Assembly: GCA_019744895.1 (NCBI GenBank)
Contig: JAIETV010000001.1
Coordinates: 1-64,000 of the forward strand
Length of the DNA: 64,000 nucleotides
Direction of reading: 5' to 3'
Source: Candidatus Babeliaceae bacterium
GTDB taxonomy: Bacteria; Babelota; Babeliae; Babelales; Babelaceae
The translations under genes were made by a program, and so were the position numbers. Positions within the stretch are counted from its first letter, which is position 1; each line of letters starts with the position of its first letter. Below the pieces are notes generated by a model. The model ran no database searches and had not been told where the DNA came from. It saw only the letters and a program-made list of their open reading frames with translations. Of the stretch, positions 18,271 through 26,873 are shown in pieces.

Positions 18271-18996
18271 ATGAAAATAGCCGTTGCAGAAAAAGTTTTT
18301 TTAGCCAAAAGTCCAGCGGAAAAAAATGCTTTGGACAAAAATCCTGGCGAAAAGTTTAATGTCGCCTGGTTTAAGCTTGCAGAATTTGTTGGGCGCAAAG
18401 AAAAAGAACGTGCATTGGGCGTTTATAGGCTTTTGTCACACTCATTGCCGGATGATGCTTTTGCCGCACAAATAGAAGGCGACCTTTTAATGGCTTTTGG
18501 CGATGAAAAAGCTGTCGATGCGTATCAAAAAGCTGCGTGGCTTTACGAAAAAAGTAATCAATTCGATCATGCGGCTCTTTTATATGAGCAGATGCTTATG
18601 CTCAAGCCTGAAAATAGAGATTTTCTAGTTCAGGCCTTGAAGTTATATCAGCTGGTAAAAAATGATGTTAAAATTGTGCGATGCGCCAGTCAATTAGCAA
18701 GGCTTCTTATAAAGCATGGCGCAGTTGATGAACTTAATGATCTCATGGCCGCATGCGCCTATCAACTTGACTACCAACTTTATATACAAGAATCTATTAT
18801 TCTTGCATTATTAGAATTTCAGCCAGCCCAAGAACAGTCGATCCAAGATTATCTTACGTATGTGGTATCAGCCCTTGAAAGGCCAGAATACAAAAATCGC
18901 TTAACACTATTTTTTGCCAAACTTTCTGCCTTAAGCCCTTTGTGGTATGACAGAGCTTGTGCACTTTTAAGACAAGATAAACAGATTACAGCTTAA
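18271..18996 (+). CDS. TPR-like helical protein
   Basis: The product is 241 aa without a signal peptide. TPR-like helix pairs span about 35-150 (DAFAAQIEGDLLMAFGDEKAVDAYQKAAWLYEKS, then FDHAALLYEQMLMLKPEN). It is probably a cytosolic adaptor of unknown partner. Its 3' end overlaps the 3' end of yidD by 30 bases on the opposite strand, a convergent overlap with no room for a terminator. Confidence 0.75.
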   Translation: MKIAVAEKVFLAKSPAEKNALDKNPGEKFNVAWFKLAEFVGRKEKERALGVYRLLSHSLPDDAFAAQIEGDLLMAFGDEKAVDAYQKAAWLYEKSNQFDHAALLYEQMLMLKPENRDFLVQALKLYQLVKNDVKIVRCASQLARLLIKHGAVDELNDLMAACAYQLDYQLYIQESIILALLEFQPAQEQSIQDYLTYVVSALERPEYKNRLTLFFAKLSALSPLWYDRACALLRQDKQITA

Positions 18997-19164
18997 AATG
19001 CGTTTAAAAATAAGCCACAAAGCCCAATAAAGTGGAAAATTTTTAAGTGTATATCGCGCATACGCTGAACACGTGACGGTGTACCTGCAGGTACCAGCAA
19101 TACCAAAGAGCGGCCGAATAACTCGAGTAAATGCACGTAATACTTCAGTGGTCATATTACCCAT
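18967..19164 (-). CDS. yidD: membrane protein insertion efficiency factor YidD
   Basis: The product is 65 aa with the YidD core: RPLFG, CRYTVTCSAYARYTL and WLIFKRILSCN. It is a small amphipathic membrane-associated protein that helps YidC-dependent insertion. It overlaps the 3' end of rnpA by 8 bases, the conserved rpmH-rnpA-yidD order. The typical C-terminal HPGGYDPVP tail is missing; the protein stops right after the CN motif. yidC is not adjacent. Confidence 0.86.
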   Translation of the reverse strand: MGNMTTEVLRAFTRVIRPLFGIAGTCRYTVTCSAYARYTLKNFPLYWALWLIFKRILSCNLFILS

Positions 19165-19492
19165 GTTTCTTGAATAAATCCAATAAGGTGTTGTGTAATT
19201 TTGTATAATCGAGAAGCGATTGAGACGGGCGAAAATAAATTACCCAGTCGTTGATAGACCCAAACATTTTTTCCTGGTAGAAAATAGAGCGTGCTCTTCT
19301 TTTAAGGAGATTTCGATAGGGTGCCGAGCCGGTTTTTTTAGGACTTATGACAATAATTCGAGCTATATTGTCTTGTTTTGGTAAAATCCGAACATCAAAA
19401 GCATGACTGCGTAAAATGGGGCGTGCTTGAGTGAGCGTTCTGAGCCGCTCATCTTTTTTCCATAATGAAATTTTACGCCCCAGGCTAACCAT
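19157..19492 (-). CDS. rnpA: ribonuclease P protein component
   Basis: The product is 111 aa. The basic RNR-like motif RNLLKRRARSIF near residues 81-92 binds RNase P RNA, and IIVISPKKTGSAPYRN matches the family's conserved VSKKVGxAVxRN segment. It starts 3 bases after rpmH and overlaps yidD. It works with the RNase P RNA (not found in the window) to mature tRNA 5' ends. Confidence 0.92.
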   Translation of the reverse strand: MVSLGRKISLWKKDERLRTLTQARPILRSHAFDVRILPKQDNIARIIVISPKKTGSAPYRNLLKRRARSIFYQEKMFGSINDWVIYFRPSQSLLDYTKLHNTLLDLFKKHG

Positions 19493-19495
19493 GTA

Positions 19496-19636
19496 CTAGT
19501 CGCTAACTGTTAAGCGTTTTTTGCCTTTAGAGCGGCGGCGATTAACAATTTTACGACCATCGTGAGTTGCCATACGTTTTAAAAAACCATGTTTTCTTAA
19601 GCGTTTTTTTCTTTTTGGCTTATAAGTAACTGACAT
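19496..19636 (-). CDS. rpmH: 50S ribosomal protein L34
   Basis: The product is 46 aa: [22 protein letters not shown], then the diagnostic [19 protein letters not shown]. The start at ATG 19636 fits the family length. It is the first gene of rpmH-rnpA-yidD. In many bacteria this cluster adjoins dnaA and the origin; here dnaA is about 44 kb away. Confidence 0.95.
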   Translation of the reverse strand: MSVTYKPKRKKRLRKHGFLKRMATHDGRKIVNRRRSKGKKRLTVSD

Positions 19637-19750
19637 AACAGAACCTTTGGTGATACAAACATAAACGTTATTTTTTCTAGATTTGGGTGAGTTATACCCA
19701 CTATGTATAGTAGTTTATAGCCAAAACAGTTTTTTTTCAAATGAATATAA

Positions 19751-20698
19751 TTACAAACAACTTAAATATCGTTCGGCATCAAGCGCTGCCATGCACCCGG
19801 AACCGGAGGAAGTAATTGCTTGACGGTAGCGGCTGTCAACCACATCCCCTGCGGCAAAAATGCCAGGAATCGAAGTTTGAGTATTCTGCTTTTGAACAAT
19901 ATGGCCATAGGGCGTAAGTTCAAGTTGATTTTTAAATAATGATGTATTGGGGGTAAGACCAATAGCTAAAAAAGCAGCATCTGCAGGAATTTCTATCCTT
20001 TTTGCTGAGCGCTTATCTTCGTAAGCAATATGGGTTAAATGGGTGCCATTACCTAAAAATTCTTTAACTGCAGCTGAATAGATAATAGTTACTTTAGGAT
20101 TTTCGAGCACTTTTTTTTGCATAGCGGCTGATGCGCTTAATTTTTCTGAAATCTGAATAATGGTTACCTTGTCCGTGAAGTGGGTCATGAATGAGGCGTC
20201 TTCCATAGCAGTATCCCCGCCACCAATGATTACTATTTTTTTATCTTTATAGAGCGCACCATCACATACTGCGCATGTTGAAACACCTTTTGCCCAATAT
20301 TCCTGTTCTCCAGCACAGTTAAGCCTTTTTGGGTTAGCGCCTGTAGAAACAATTACCGTATCAGCCGTGAGCTGTTTATTTTTTGACGTAAGGATTTTAA
20401 AAGGCCTTTGTGAAAAGTCAACAGCAGTTACCATTTCCAGCATAAATGAACTTCCCATGTGTTGTGCATGTTTGCGCATATTCATCATAAGCTGTGGACC
20501 CATAATCGAAAGCTCGCCCGGCCAATTTTCTACAGCAGTCGTGCTCATCAGCTGACCGCCTGGATTATCGCCCTCAATAACAAGAGGATTAAGCTGAGCT
20601 CTACCCAAATAAATTGCTGCGGTAAGTGCTGCTGGGCCAGAGCCGACAACAATAACTTTATGGTGTGCTGAAATAGTGGTATTTTTGGTAGTGTTCAT
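19751..20698 (-). CDS. trxB: thioredoxin-disulfide reductase
   Basis: The product is 315 aa. The FAD-binding GSGPAALTAAIYLGRA is near 19-34, the redox-active CAVC at about 142-145, the NADPH-binding GGGDTAMEDA near 160-170, and the C-terminal FAD motif GIFAAGDVVDSRYRQ near 280. It reduces thioredoxin with NADPH. The gene lies 10 bases after the trigger factor gene and is probably co-transcribed with it. Confidence 0.96.
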   Translation of the reverse strand: MNTTKNTTISAHHKVIVVGSGPAALTAAIYLGRAQLNPLVIEGDNPGGQLMSTTAVENWPGELSIMGPQLMMNMRKHAQHMGSSFMLEMVTAVDFSQRPFKILTSKNKQLTADTVIVSTGANPKRLNCAGEQEYWAKGVSTCAVCDGALYKDKKIVIIGGGDTAMEDASFMTHFTDKVTIIQISEKLSASAAMQKKVLENPKVTIIYSAAVKEFLGNGTHLTHIAYEDKRSAKRIEIPADAAFLAIGLTPNTSLFKNQLELTPYGHIVQKQNTQTSIPGIFAAGDVVDSRYRQAITSSGSGCMAALDAERYLSCL

Positions 20699-20708
20699 AA
20701 TTTTTTGT

Positions 20709-22049
20709 TTAGGATTTTTTTGTTAAATAATATAACACATAATTAAGTGTTTTTTCGCGTTGACAGGAGCGTCTGATTTCTTCATGGCATAAACTTATCT
20801 CTTGATCATTGAGGCGGCTGTGCGGAATATCAAAGTAAACAAATTCTTTGGTTCGGGGACGCTTAAAAAGATGCAGATAATTTATCATATCTTCATCTGT
20901 CGCCTGAATATTCTCCTGGTAGGCTATGCTATCAATAAAAAGTATCTCTTTAATTTGTTTTTCTGCAAGTAATGAGACTTTTTCTTTAAAATCATGCTGA
21001 TTTTTATACACATGATAATCAGGGTTTTCTTGAACCCGAGCGAGCACCACTTTTTCTTGTTGTTGAATAATATCAGAATCTATCTGTAGGGGATAGTGAT
21101 GGAAAAGAAGTTTAAAAAGCTTTTCAACTGTTTCTCTGCGTTGTGAGATGTCATGACGAAATGAAAAAACTTCAATAAGCTTTTGATGCGTTTCTTTTGC
21201 CGTTTTAAGTCTAAAATATGTCTTGAATCTGTCGATATCAAAAAAATGTGAAGGAATATGAAATAAAATAGTAACTTCAAAAAGATAATGGGTAGAAAAA
21301 TCATCACTGACAGCATCTTGGAAAAAATCGTTATTGGTGATAAAAGAATCACCTACCTTTTTTCCTAAAAAAAGCTCTTGGGACTGTAAGTCAGCCTCTT
21401 CTTCACCAATTTTTACCCAGACGCGCTGCTCAAGCTGATTTAAAAGATACTTCTTTTCTTGATTAACCAGCCTTATACTCAAGCATATCCAATCATGAAA
21501 CGCTATAGTTTCAGCAGCAAATGGTTCGCCTGTTTGAGCAGTTTTTTTGCTCTCTTTTTGTTTACGTTCCTCTTCTTTTAAAAAAAAATCGACTTGTCGA
21601 TCCAAATCTTTATAATTTTTTCTACCAGGAGCTTTAAAATGGAGCTTTTTCCATTCATTTTTTATTGGATTAGGGCTTGTACTAACAAAAAAAGTAAATT
21701 GAGCCGGTTTTTCTGGGTCAATAAGTGCTTGACGCGGTTGGGGCGCACAAAGGGTGATAATTTTATGCTCAGCGATTCCCTTTTGAAGCATGGCATTTAC
21801 GCAATGTCTGAAAAAAAATTGTTTCAAATGTTCTATTAAAAGAGGCTTGTACGTGGTTGCGATATAACTTTCTGGAGTTGCGCCTTTTACAAAACCATGG
21901 GTGTGAATGTCTCGTTTGATACTACTGAGCGCCTGATGGTACATTATCGTGACAGGCTCGCTGGGGATTTGTATATGCAATAGGAGCTGATGCGGTGATT
22001 CTGGTTGCTGACTCAAGCTAAAATATACACTTGTTTCCTGACTGACCAT
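20709..22049 (-). CDS. tig: trigger factor (ribosome-bound chaperone), divergent
   Basis: The product is 446 aa, the usual length. The N-terminal ribosome-binding signature GFRxGKxP appears in altered form as GFVKGATPESYI (about 53-64). The middle PPIase-like region includes FLGKKVGDS, and the C-terminal helical arms include QEKVVLARVQENPDY and IDSIAYQENIQATDEDMINYL. A strong ribosome site (AAGGAGA) sets the start. Sequence drift is marked: the conserved Arg-Lys of the ribosome-binding loop is partly changed, so binding strength may differ. It is upstream of trxB. Confidence 0.85.
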   Translation of the reverse strand: MVSQETSVYFSLSQQPESPHQLLLHIQIPSEPVTIMYHQALSSIKRDIHTHGFVKGATPESYIATTYKPLLIEHLKQFFFRHCVNAMLQKGIAEHKIITLCAPQPRQALIDPEKPAQFTFFVSTSPNPIKNEWKKLHFKAPGRKNYKDLDRQVDFFLKEEERKQKESKKTAQTGEPFAAETIAFHDWICLSIRLVNQEKKYLLNQLEQRVWVKIGEEEADLQSQELFLGKKVGDSFITNNDFFQDAVSDDFSTHYLFEVTILFHIPSHFFDIDRFKTYFRLKTAKETHQKLIEVFSFRHDISQRRETVEKLFKLLFHHYPLQIDSDIIQQQEKVVLARVQENPDYHVYKNQHDFKEKVSLLAEKQIKEILFIDSIAYQENIQATDEDMINYLHLFKRPRTKEFVYFDIPHSRLNDQEISLCHEEIRRSCQREKTLNYVLYYLTKKS

Positions 22050-22089
22050 CTGTTATCTCCTTTTAAGTAACTGATTTGTAAACCAAGGC

Positions 22090-22174
22090 TGGTGCAAGAG
22101 AAGGGACTCGAACCCCCACCTCTTTCGAGACTGGATCCTAAGTCCAGCGCGTCTGCCAATTTCGCCACTCTTGC
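22090..22174 (-). tRNA. tRNA-Leu (UAG)
   Basis: The 85-nt class II tRNA has acceptor GCAAGAG/CTCTTGC, anticodon arm CTGGA-CTTAGGA-TCCAG with anticodon TAG, a long variable arm, T loop TTCGAGT and an encoded CCA. It lies just upstream of tig on the same strand. Confidence 0.96.
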
Positions 22175-22247
22175 ACGTTGTAAGAAATTACTTTAGCACA
22201 AAAATAGTGTAATTTAAAGTTCCCTCAGCGATATTTTCATATTATTC

Positions 22248-22835
22248 TTAGAGCGCTTTAATTTCAGCTTCTTTTTTAGATGACAGTGTTTCAGCCTGAG
22301 CTGTTACTTTATCGGTAATTTTTTGCAATAAATCTTGAAGACGTTTGCTATAATCTTCAGAGATTTTCTTATCTTTTTCAGTATCACGGATTGCAGTATG
22401 TACATCTTTGCGAACATTTCGTAAAGCAATTTTGCATTCTTCAAGCCGCTTACCAAGAACTTTTGAAAGCTCATCCCGTCTGCTACTGCTCATTTTAGGA
22501 AGCACTATACGGATAATAGGCCCGTCAGTTTGGGGTGTAACTCCTAAATCTGAAGTCATAATAGCTTTTTCAATCTCAGAAATAACTGTTTTATCCCAAG
22601 GTTGAATAACTAAAAGTTGCGCATCTGGAGCTGAAATGGCTGCAACTTCTTTAAGTGGCATTATGGTTCCATAGGCACTTACCTTTACGTCTTCAATCAT
22701 AGAAGGATGTGCTCTACCTGTACGTATCTTTTGAAGCTCTTTTTCAAAGTGCTGAATATGTTTGAGCATATCAGCTTCAACTACTTGCTCAAACGGTTTA
22801 GTGCTTGCACCTTCAGTAAACGTATAATTTGCCAT
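22248..22835 (-). CDS. frr: ribosome recycling factor
   Basis: The product is 195 aa. The RRF signature is visible: LQKIRTGRAHPSMIEDVKVSAYG near 35-57, LVIQPWDKTVISEIEKAI near 79, and RRDELSKVLGKRLEECKIALRNVRKD near 125. It splits post-termination ribosomes with EF-G. It sits 17 bases after tsf on the same strand. The usual pyrH between them is absent. Confidence 0.97.
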   Translation of the reverse strand: MANYTFTEGASTKPFEQVVEADMLKHIQHFEKELQKIRTGRAHPSMIEDVKVSAYGTIMPLKEVAAISAPDAQLLVIQPWDKTVISEIEKAIMTSDLGVTPQTDGPIIRIVLPKMSSSRRDELSKVLGKRLEECKIALRNVRKDVHTAIRDTEKDKKISEDYSKRLQDLLQKITDKVTAQAETLSSKKEAEIKAL

Positions 22836-22852
22836 ATTTTATCCTAATAGCG

Positions 22853-23449
22853 TTATGCACCGATTTCAAAGCGAGCAAAACGAGTTATTTTTATACTTTC
22901 ACCCATTTTTGCAATTAAGTCTTTTAAAAGATCGCCAACGGTTATCTGATCATTTTTAACGAATTTTTGATCCACTAAACAAATATCGGCATATAACTTC
23001 TGGATTTTGCCATCAACGATCTGATCAACCATTTTTTCTGGTTTACCCTGTTCCAGAAGCTGTTCTTTAAAGAATTTACGCTCTTTTTCAAGGTAAACCG
23101 CGTCCACTTGGGCTGCAGAAACGTATAGTGGCTTTAAGGCAGCAATATGCATACAGATATCCTGGGCAAATTGCTTAATATCTGCAGTGCGTGCAACAAA
23201 ATCTGTTTCACAATTGATTTCAAGCATAACGCCAATCTGTGCGCCTGGGTGGATATACGCGTGGACGAGTCCCTCGGCTGTTGCATTGCCGGAGCGTTTT
23301 TCAGCGACAGCAGCACCCTTTTTGCGCAGAAGTTCAATTGCCTTATCCATGTCGCCATCGGCTTCAATAAGTGCCTTTTTGCAATCCATCATGCCGACAC
23401 CGCTGATATCACGTAATTTTTGAATTAAATCTAAACTAACTTTTGTCAT
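22853..23449 (-). CDS. tsf: elongation factor Ts
   Basis: The product is 198 aa, the short form also seen in several reduced or thermophilic lineages. The N-terminal UBA domain (LIQKLRDISGVGMMDCKKALIEADGDMDKAIELLRKKG) is followed by the core with the diagnostic CETDFVAR near 80. It exchanges GDP for GTP on EF-Tu. The usual upstream partner rpsB is missing from this locus. Confidence 0.96.
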   Translation of the reverse strand: MTKVSLDLIQKLRDISGVGMMDCKKALIEADGDMDKAIELLRKKGAAVAEKRSGNATAEGLVHAYIHPGAQIGVMLEINCETDFVARTADIKQFAQDICMHIAALKPLYVSAAQVDAVYLEKERKFFKEQLLEQGKPEKMVDQIVDGKIQKLYADICLVDQKFVKNDQITVGDLLKDLIAKMGESIKITRFARFEIGA

Positions 23450-23639
23450 AGAGTTATCCTAATATAATGGGTTATAAAGATAGTGTGCCAAAAAATAGCC
23501 TTTTGATCTAGACAGAATTTTTATTTTTGGTAGATTTAATACTGTTAATAACGCTCATATTTGAGTTATTTAAGCTAGCACCATGAGCAATAAGTACACT
23601 ACGTGCAGCATTAAAGTTTATTTAAAAGGCACTTTATTT

Positions 23640-23969
23640 ATGAAACAAGAAACAGTTTTTAGCCGTTATGCGATTTTTCAAACCGGCGGTAAGCAGTATC
23701 AAGCACTTGAAGGCAAAACCATTGCTATCGAGAAATTAGATCAAAAAGCTGGTGAAACAGTCCAATTTGATGACGTTTTATTGGTCAAAAAGGCTGAAGG
23801 CGATGTAAAAATCGGCCAACCATTTTTGAGTACCCCGGTAAAAGCGACTATTGTTAAGCACATGAAAGGGCCAAAATTGGTTGTTTTCAAGTTTAAACGT
23901 CGTAAAAAATCACGCGTTAAGCGTGGCCACCGCCAACCGATGACTATTGTTCGAATTGAGTCTTTTTAA
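23640..23969 (+). CDS. rplU: 50S ribosomal protein L21
   Basis: The product is 109 aa from ATG 23640. An in-frame ATG exists 57 bases upstream, but the family start and an AAAAGG site favour 23640. The signature YAIFQTGGKQYQ is near 10-21 and FKFKRRKKSRVKRGHRQPMT near the end. It binds 23S rRNA domain V. The usual rpmA (L27) does not follow; a strong terminator ends the unit. Confidence 0.95.
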   Translation: MKQETVFSRYAIFQTGGKQYQALEGKTIAIEKLDQKAGETVQFDDVLLVKKAEGDVKIGQPFLSTPVKATIVKHMKGPKLVVFKFKRRKKSRVKRGHRQPMTIVRIESF

Positions 23970-23994
23970 GAGCGTTAAAACTTATTAATAATCT

Positions 23995-24047
23995 CATAGC
24001 TAAAAAGCCGAGTTTTAAAAATCGGCTTTTTAGCTATGATTTTTTTT
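23995..24047. terminator. strong bidirectional terminator after rplU
   Basis: CATAGCTAAAAAGCCGA and its exact reverse complement form a 17-bp stem with a 10-base loop, followed by T8. It lies between convergent rplU and the WD40-like gene. Confidence 0.92.
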
Positions 24048-24070
24048 AAACACTTTTTAAAATTATTTTT

Positions 24071-25390
24071 TTACAAACTTATCTCGTCGAACTCACGTTT
24101 GTTAGAGTTTTCATCTGGCAACGCATAATAAGATTTTAAAGCCGCAACAATGTTTGCAGGCATGCTATTAAACAGTATCCCAAAGCTAGGTAGCAGTGAT
24201 GGGTTAACAATAGGATGACCATCATTAAAGGAAACTGCAGAATTATTAAGTACTACGAATGCGGCTTGTTGTTCTAAAGGTAACAGCTTATTGCTAAAAT
24301 AATTCCCAATAACTCTAGGTATAATTGCATATACCAGTATGTTACCATCTGAACAGCAAGCAATAATTTTTTGGCCATCTGGTGAAAACTTTGCATCATA
24401 AAAATTAACTTCTGTATTTGTATATATGAAAGATGCAACATTTTGGTATGTGAGCTCATTAGAAGCTGGCAATGTATGAGGTTGAATAAAAGTAAGATCA
24501 TGGTTTCTTGCGCTTATAACGGCATATTCCCCATCAGGTGAGCAACTTAAACTAGAAAGATTCAATGCTCGTGGGAACTGCACAACTGAAGCTGGTTCTT
24601 CTCGATTACGTGTATCAAGAACTAAAAATTTATTATCGATAATACCAAATATAGATAATCCATCGCGTGAAAAATTAATATTGGTTAAATCATGATATTC
24701 TGATTCGAAAAGTATTTCTTCTTCATTTATTAAATTAAAATTATTTACAATGTGTACATTAAGAGCATCCGCTGTAGCAAGTTTAGTTTGATCATGCGAA
24801 AAAGCTAAAGCAAAACCACCGGGTAGGTCTTGATTTTCTAGCATTCCATTTTCAGTATTATAGAGATAAGTAGATCCATATTCAGTGTTGCCGTCGAACA
24901 GTCCTACAGCTAAAATTCTGCCATCTGGTGAAAATTTTACTACATTTATATTGTCTTCATCACCAGGTTCTTCCCCAAAAGGATTAATTCTCAAGATTAT
25001 TTCTCCTGTTTGTATGTCTATTATATGAGCTGTGTTATTATTAAAAGCAATAACAATTTTAGAGCCATCAGGTGAGATATCAACATCATGAAAAGGCTCC
25101 TCAGTATTAATAGTTTTTACTGTGTTTCCTTGCGTGATATTAATAATTTTAACCTCATGAGCAGGAAATCTTAAATATACAGCAACAAGATCGCTATTGT
25201 TAGGAAAAAAAACAGCTCTTAATTTCCCTAGATGACCGTTTGGAAAAGGTTTAATGCTATTCTGAAGGGCAATATCACTCGCTTTCAAAGGAGCAGTAAG
25301 GAGTCTTTGGGCTATAGCAGGTGCTGAAGCTTTAAAATTGACGGATATACTACCTAAAAACATAAACATACATATAAATTTTTTATTCAT
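24071..25390 (-). CDS. secreted WD40-like beta-propeller protein
   Basis: The product is 439 aa with a signal peptide (residues about 1-22). The body has repeated WD40/propeller elements: DVDISPDGSKIVIAF, VVKFSPDGRILAVG, LAFSHDQTKLAT, NINFSRDGLSIFG, LSCSPDGEYAVIS and AKFSPDGQKIIACCSDG, giving six or seven blades. A C-terminal helical region (about 360-430) follows. Exported or periplasmic propellers usually serve protein-protein contacts. It stands alone, with a 368-base empty region upstream. Confidence 0.85.
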   Translation of the reverse strand: MNKKFICMFMFLGSISVNFKASAPAIAQRLLTAPLKASDIALQNSIKPFPNGHLGKLRAVFFPNNSDLVAVYLRFPAHEVKIINITQGNTVKTINTEEPFHDVDISPDGSKIVIAFNNNTAHIIDIQTGEIILRINPFGEEPGDEDNINVVKFSPDGRILAVGLFDGNTEYGSTYLYNTENGMLENQDLPGGFALAFSHDQTKLATADALNVHIVNNFNLINEEEILFESEYHDLTNINFSRDGLSIFGIIDNKFLVLDTRNREEPASVVQFPRALNLSSLSCSPDGEYAVISARNHDLTFIQPHTLPASNELTYQNVASFIYTNTEVNFYDAKFSPDGQKIIACCSDGNILVYAIIPRVIGNYFSNKLLPLEQQAAFVVLNNSAVSFNDGHPIVNPSLLPSFGILFNSMPANIVAALKSYYALPDENSNKREFDEISL

Positions 25391-25758
25391 AAAACTACCT
25401 TTTTTTATAAACCTTATACTACTTTTACAGTATATACCATCTTGCTTAATTATTTCAAATATAAAATTTTAATATTAAGGGCGGCGTGAAAATGGCAGGG
25501 TAATTTTCAAAAATTAGCTCTCTGAATTGGCCGTTTCCACAAAAAAGTTTGATTTTTTAATTCAGCGGTTTTGTATCAATCTACTGATAGTGCTCATGCT
25601 TAGATCAGGCTTTACACAAAAAAAGCTGTTTTAGAGGCTCTGTTGACGCGTTGACTTTAAATGTTTTGGCTGAAATTCAACAGAAATATTGAAAATTAGG
25701 AATATTTTGTGATATTGTTGAATTAGATAGTTAAAATAAAATATAAAAGGTATTGAAA
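25391..25758. other. gene-free region
   Basis: No credible ORF or RNA gene was found. The stretch 25480-25640 has slightly higher GC (GGGCGGCGTGAAAATGGCAGG) and looks unlike the flanks, perhaps a worn mobile-element end, but no terminal repeats or transposase piece support this. The last 100 bases are AT-rich and likely hold the promoter of the next gene. Confidence 0.3.
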
Positions 25759-26178
25759 ATGAAGAAAAAAGTATTGTTTTTAGCTTTTATAATTCTCACT
25801 TCAAGTTTTACACAAGTTTTGCAATGCGTCACGTACACGGTTACGAATTTAAGCAAGTATCCTGTATGGGTATCTTGGAGACAGCCAACAGCATTCAATG
25901 ACTGGGAAACTAAACTACTAGAGCCTCAGCCAAAAAACAATACTGGAATAGGATATATGCAAATCAATACAAATCTATTAAATTGTATTGATTCGATAAA
26001 AGTTAGGGCATTAGATCCAAAAACTAATAAAATTATATCCCCGTTTCCTTATGAACAAAATGCTGTATGCGCTGGATCAAATACTCTGTGCATAGTAAAT
26101 GGGCGTAATCCTAACCCTGTTGAAATTTACACTGCTTGGTCGGGCTCAACACCAGAACAATGCGCCGCAGGAAGGTGA
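25759..26178 (+). CDS. secreted hypothetical protein
   Basis: The product is 139 aa from ATG 25759, 8 bases after AAAGG (an in-frame TTG at 25753 is too close to that site). The signal peptide is about 22 residues, ending near Cys-Val. The mature domain is beta-rich, opening with YTVTNLSKYPVWVSWRQP, and has cysteines spread as for disulfides. Its opening resembles small secreted beta-sandwich proteins; the protein at 62955-63302 has a similar size and layout, but no confident homology is claimed. Confidence 0.75.
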   Translation: MKKKVLFLAFIILTSSFTQVLQCVTYTVTNLSKYPVWVSWRQPTAFNDWETKLLEPQPKNNTGIGYMQINTNLLNCIDSIKVRALDPKTNKIISPFPYEQNAVCAGSNTLCIVNGRNPNPVEIYTAWSGSTPEQCAAGR

Positions 26179-26229
26179 TATTTGGTTTAGTATTTTATCT
26201 AAATATTGTTTGATAACCATCTATAATAA

Positions 26230-26871
26230 CTAAAGTTTAGAAATTTTATCTAAATCTTTATTACTACCCGATAAGAGTAAAATATCAGCTTCTTTAATCA
26301 CATATTTCGGTTCAATAGGCATAAATTCGCCGTCAGATTCTTTGCCAATGCAAACCACATGAAATTGGTCGTGAATTGCAGCTAAAGCTTTGCCTACAAA
26401 TTTTTTTGGCGCTTCGACTTTGCTGATAGAAAACTGTGGGGTAATAATGGCTAGTGATTCAAAGCGTAAGCTTAAGTTATCGGCAAGTAAGGTTCCGATT
26501 TCTTGTTCAGGTAGTATTATTTGGTCAGCGCCAATAAGTTTTAATATTTTTTTATGCATATCACTGATCGACCGAACAATCACGCGAGGGAATTTTAAGT
26601 TTTGTTTTAACAGTGCTGTAATTAAGATCGATTGGTCAAAGTGTTCTCCCACAGCCACGATAATTGCAGTCATGTCATCAAGCCCTAAAGAAACAAGCGA
26701 TTCTTCATTAGTTATTTCCATGCATATAGCATGTGAAACAAGATCTTTGATACTTTCAATAATCTGCTCATCGCTATCAACGGCCAGCACCTCCATGCCG
26801 CGATTGGCAAGCGTAGTAGCAACGGCGTAACCGAATCGACCAACGCCAATAACACAAAACTTCATAGCCAT
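26230..26871 (-). CDS. ktrA: potassium uptake regulatory subunit (KtrA/TrkA, RCK domain)
   Basis: The product is 213 aa. The N-terminal Rossmann RCK_N domain begins FCVIGVGRFGYAVATTLANRG with Asp at the end of strand 2 (AVDSDE); the C-terminal RCK_C half spans about 135-210. The size matches single-RCK KtrA. It gates the membrane subunit encoded immediately upstream, whose stop is 2 bases from this start, by binding ATP/ADP or NAD(H). Confidence 0.92.
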   Translation of the reverse strand: MAMKFCVIGVGRFGYAVATTLANRGMEVLAVDSDEQIIESIKDLVSHAICMEITNEESLVSLGLDDMTAIIVAVGEHFDQSILITALLKQNLKFPRVIVRSISDMHKKILKLIGADQIILPEQEIGTLLADNLSLRFESLAIITPQFSISKVEAPKKFVGKALAAIHDQFHVVCIGKESDGEFMPIEPKYVIKEADILLLSGSNKDLDKISKL

Positions 26872-26873
26872 GT

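Noticed and set aside
23583-23639. Upstream start for L21 (ATG 23583)
   Set aside because: The 19 extra residues are unlike any L21 N-terminus; ATG 23640 gives the normal family length.
25633-25646. AGAGGCTCTGTTG shared with 63645-63657 (reverse)
   Set aside because: A 13-base match is expected several times by chance in 64 kb and neither site has other mobile-element features.
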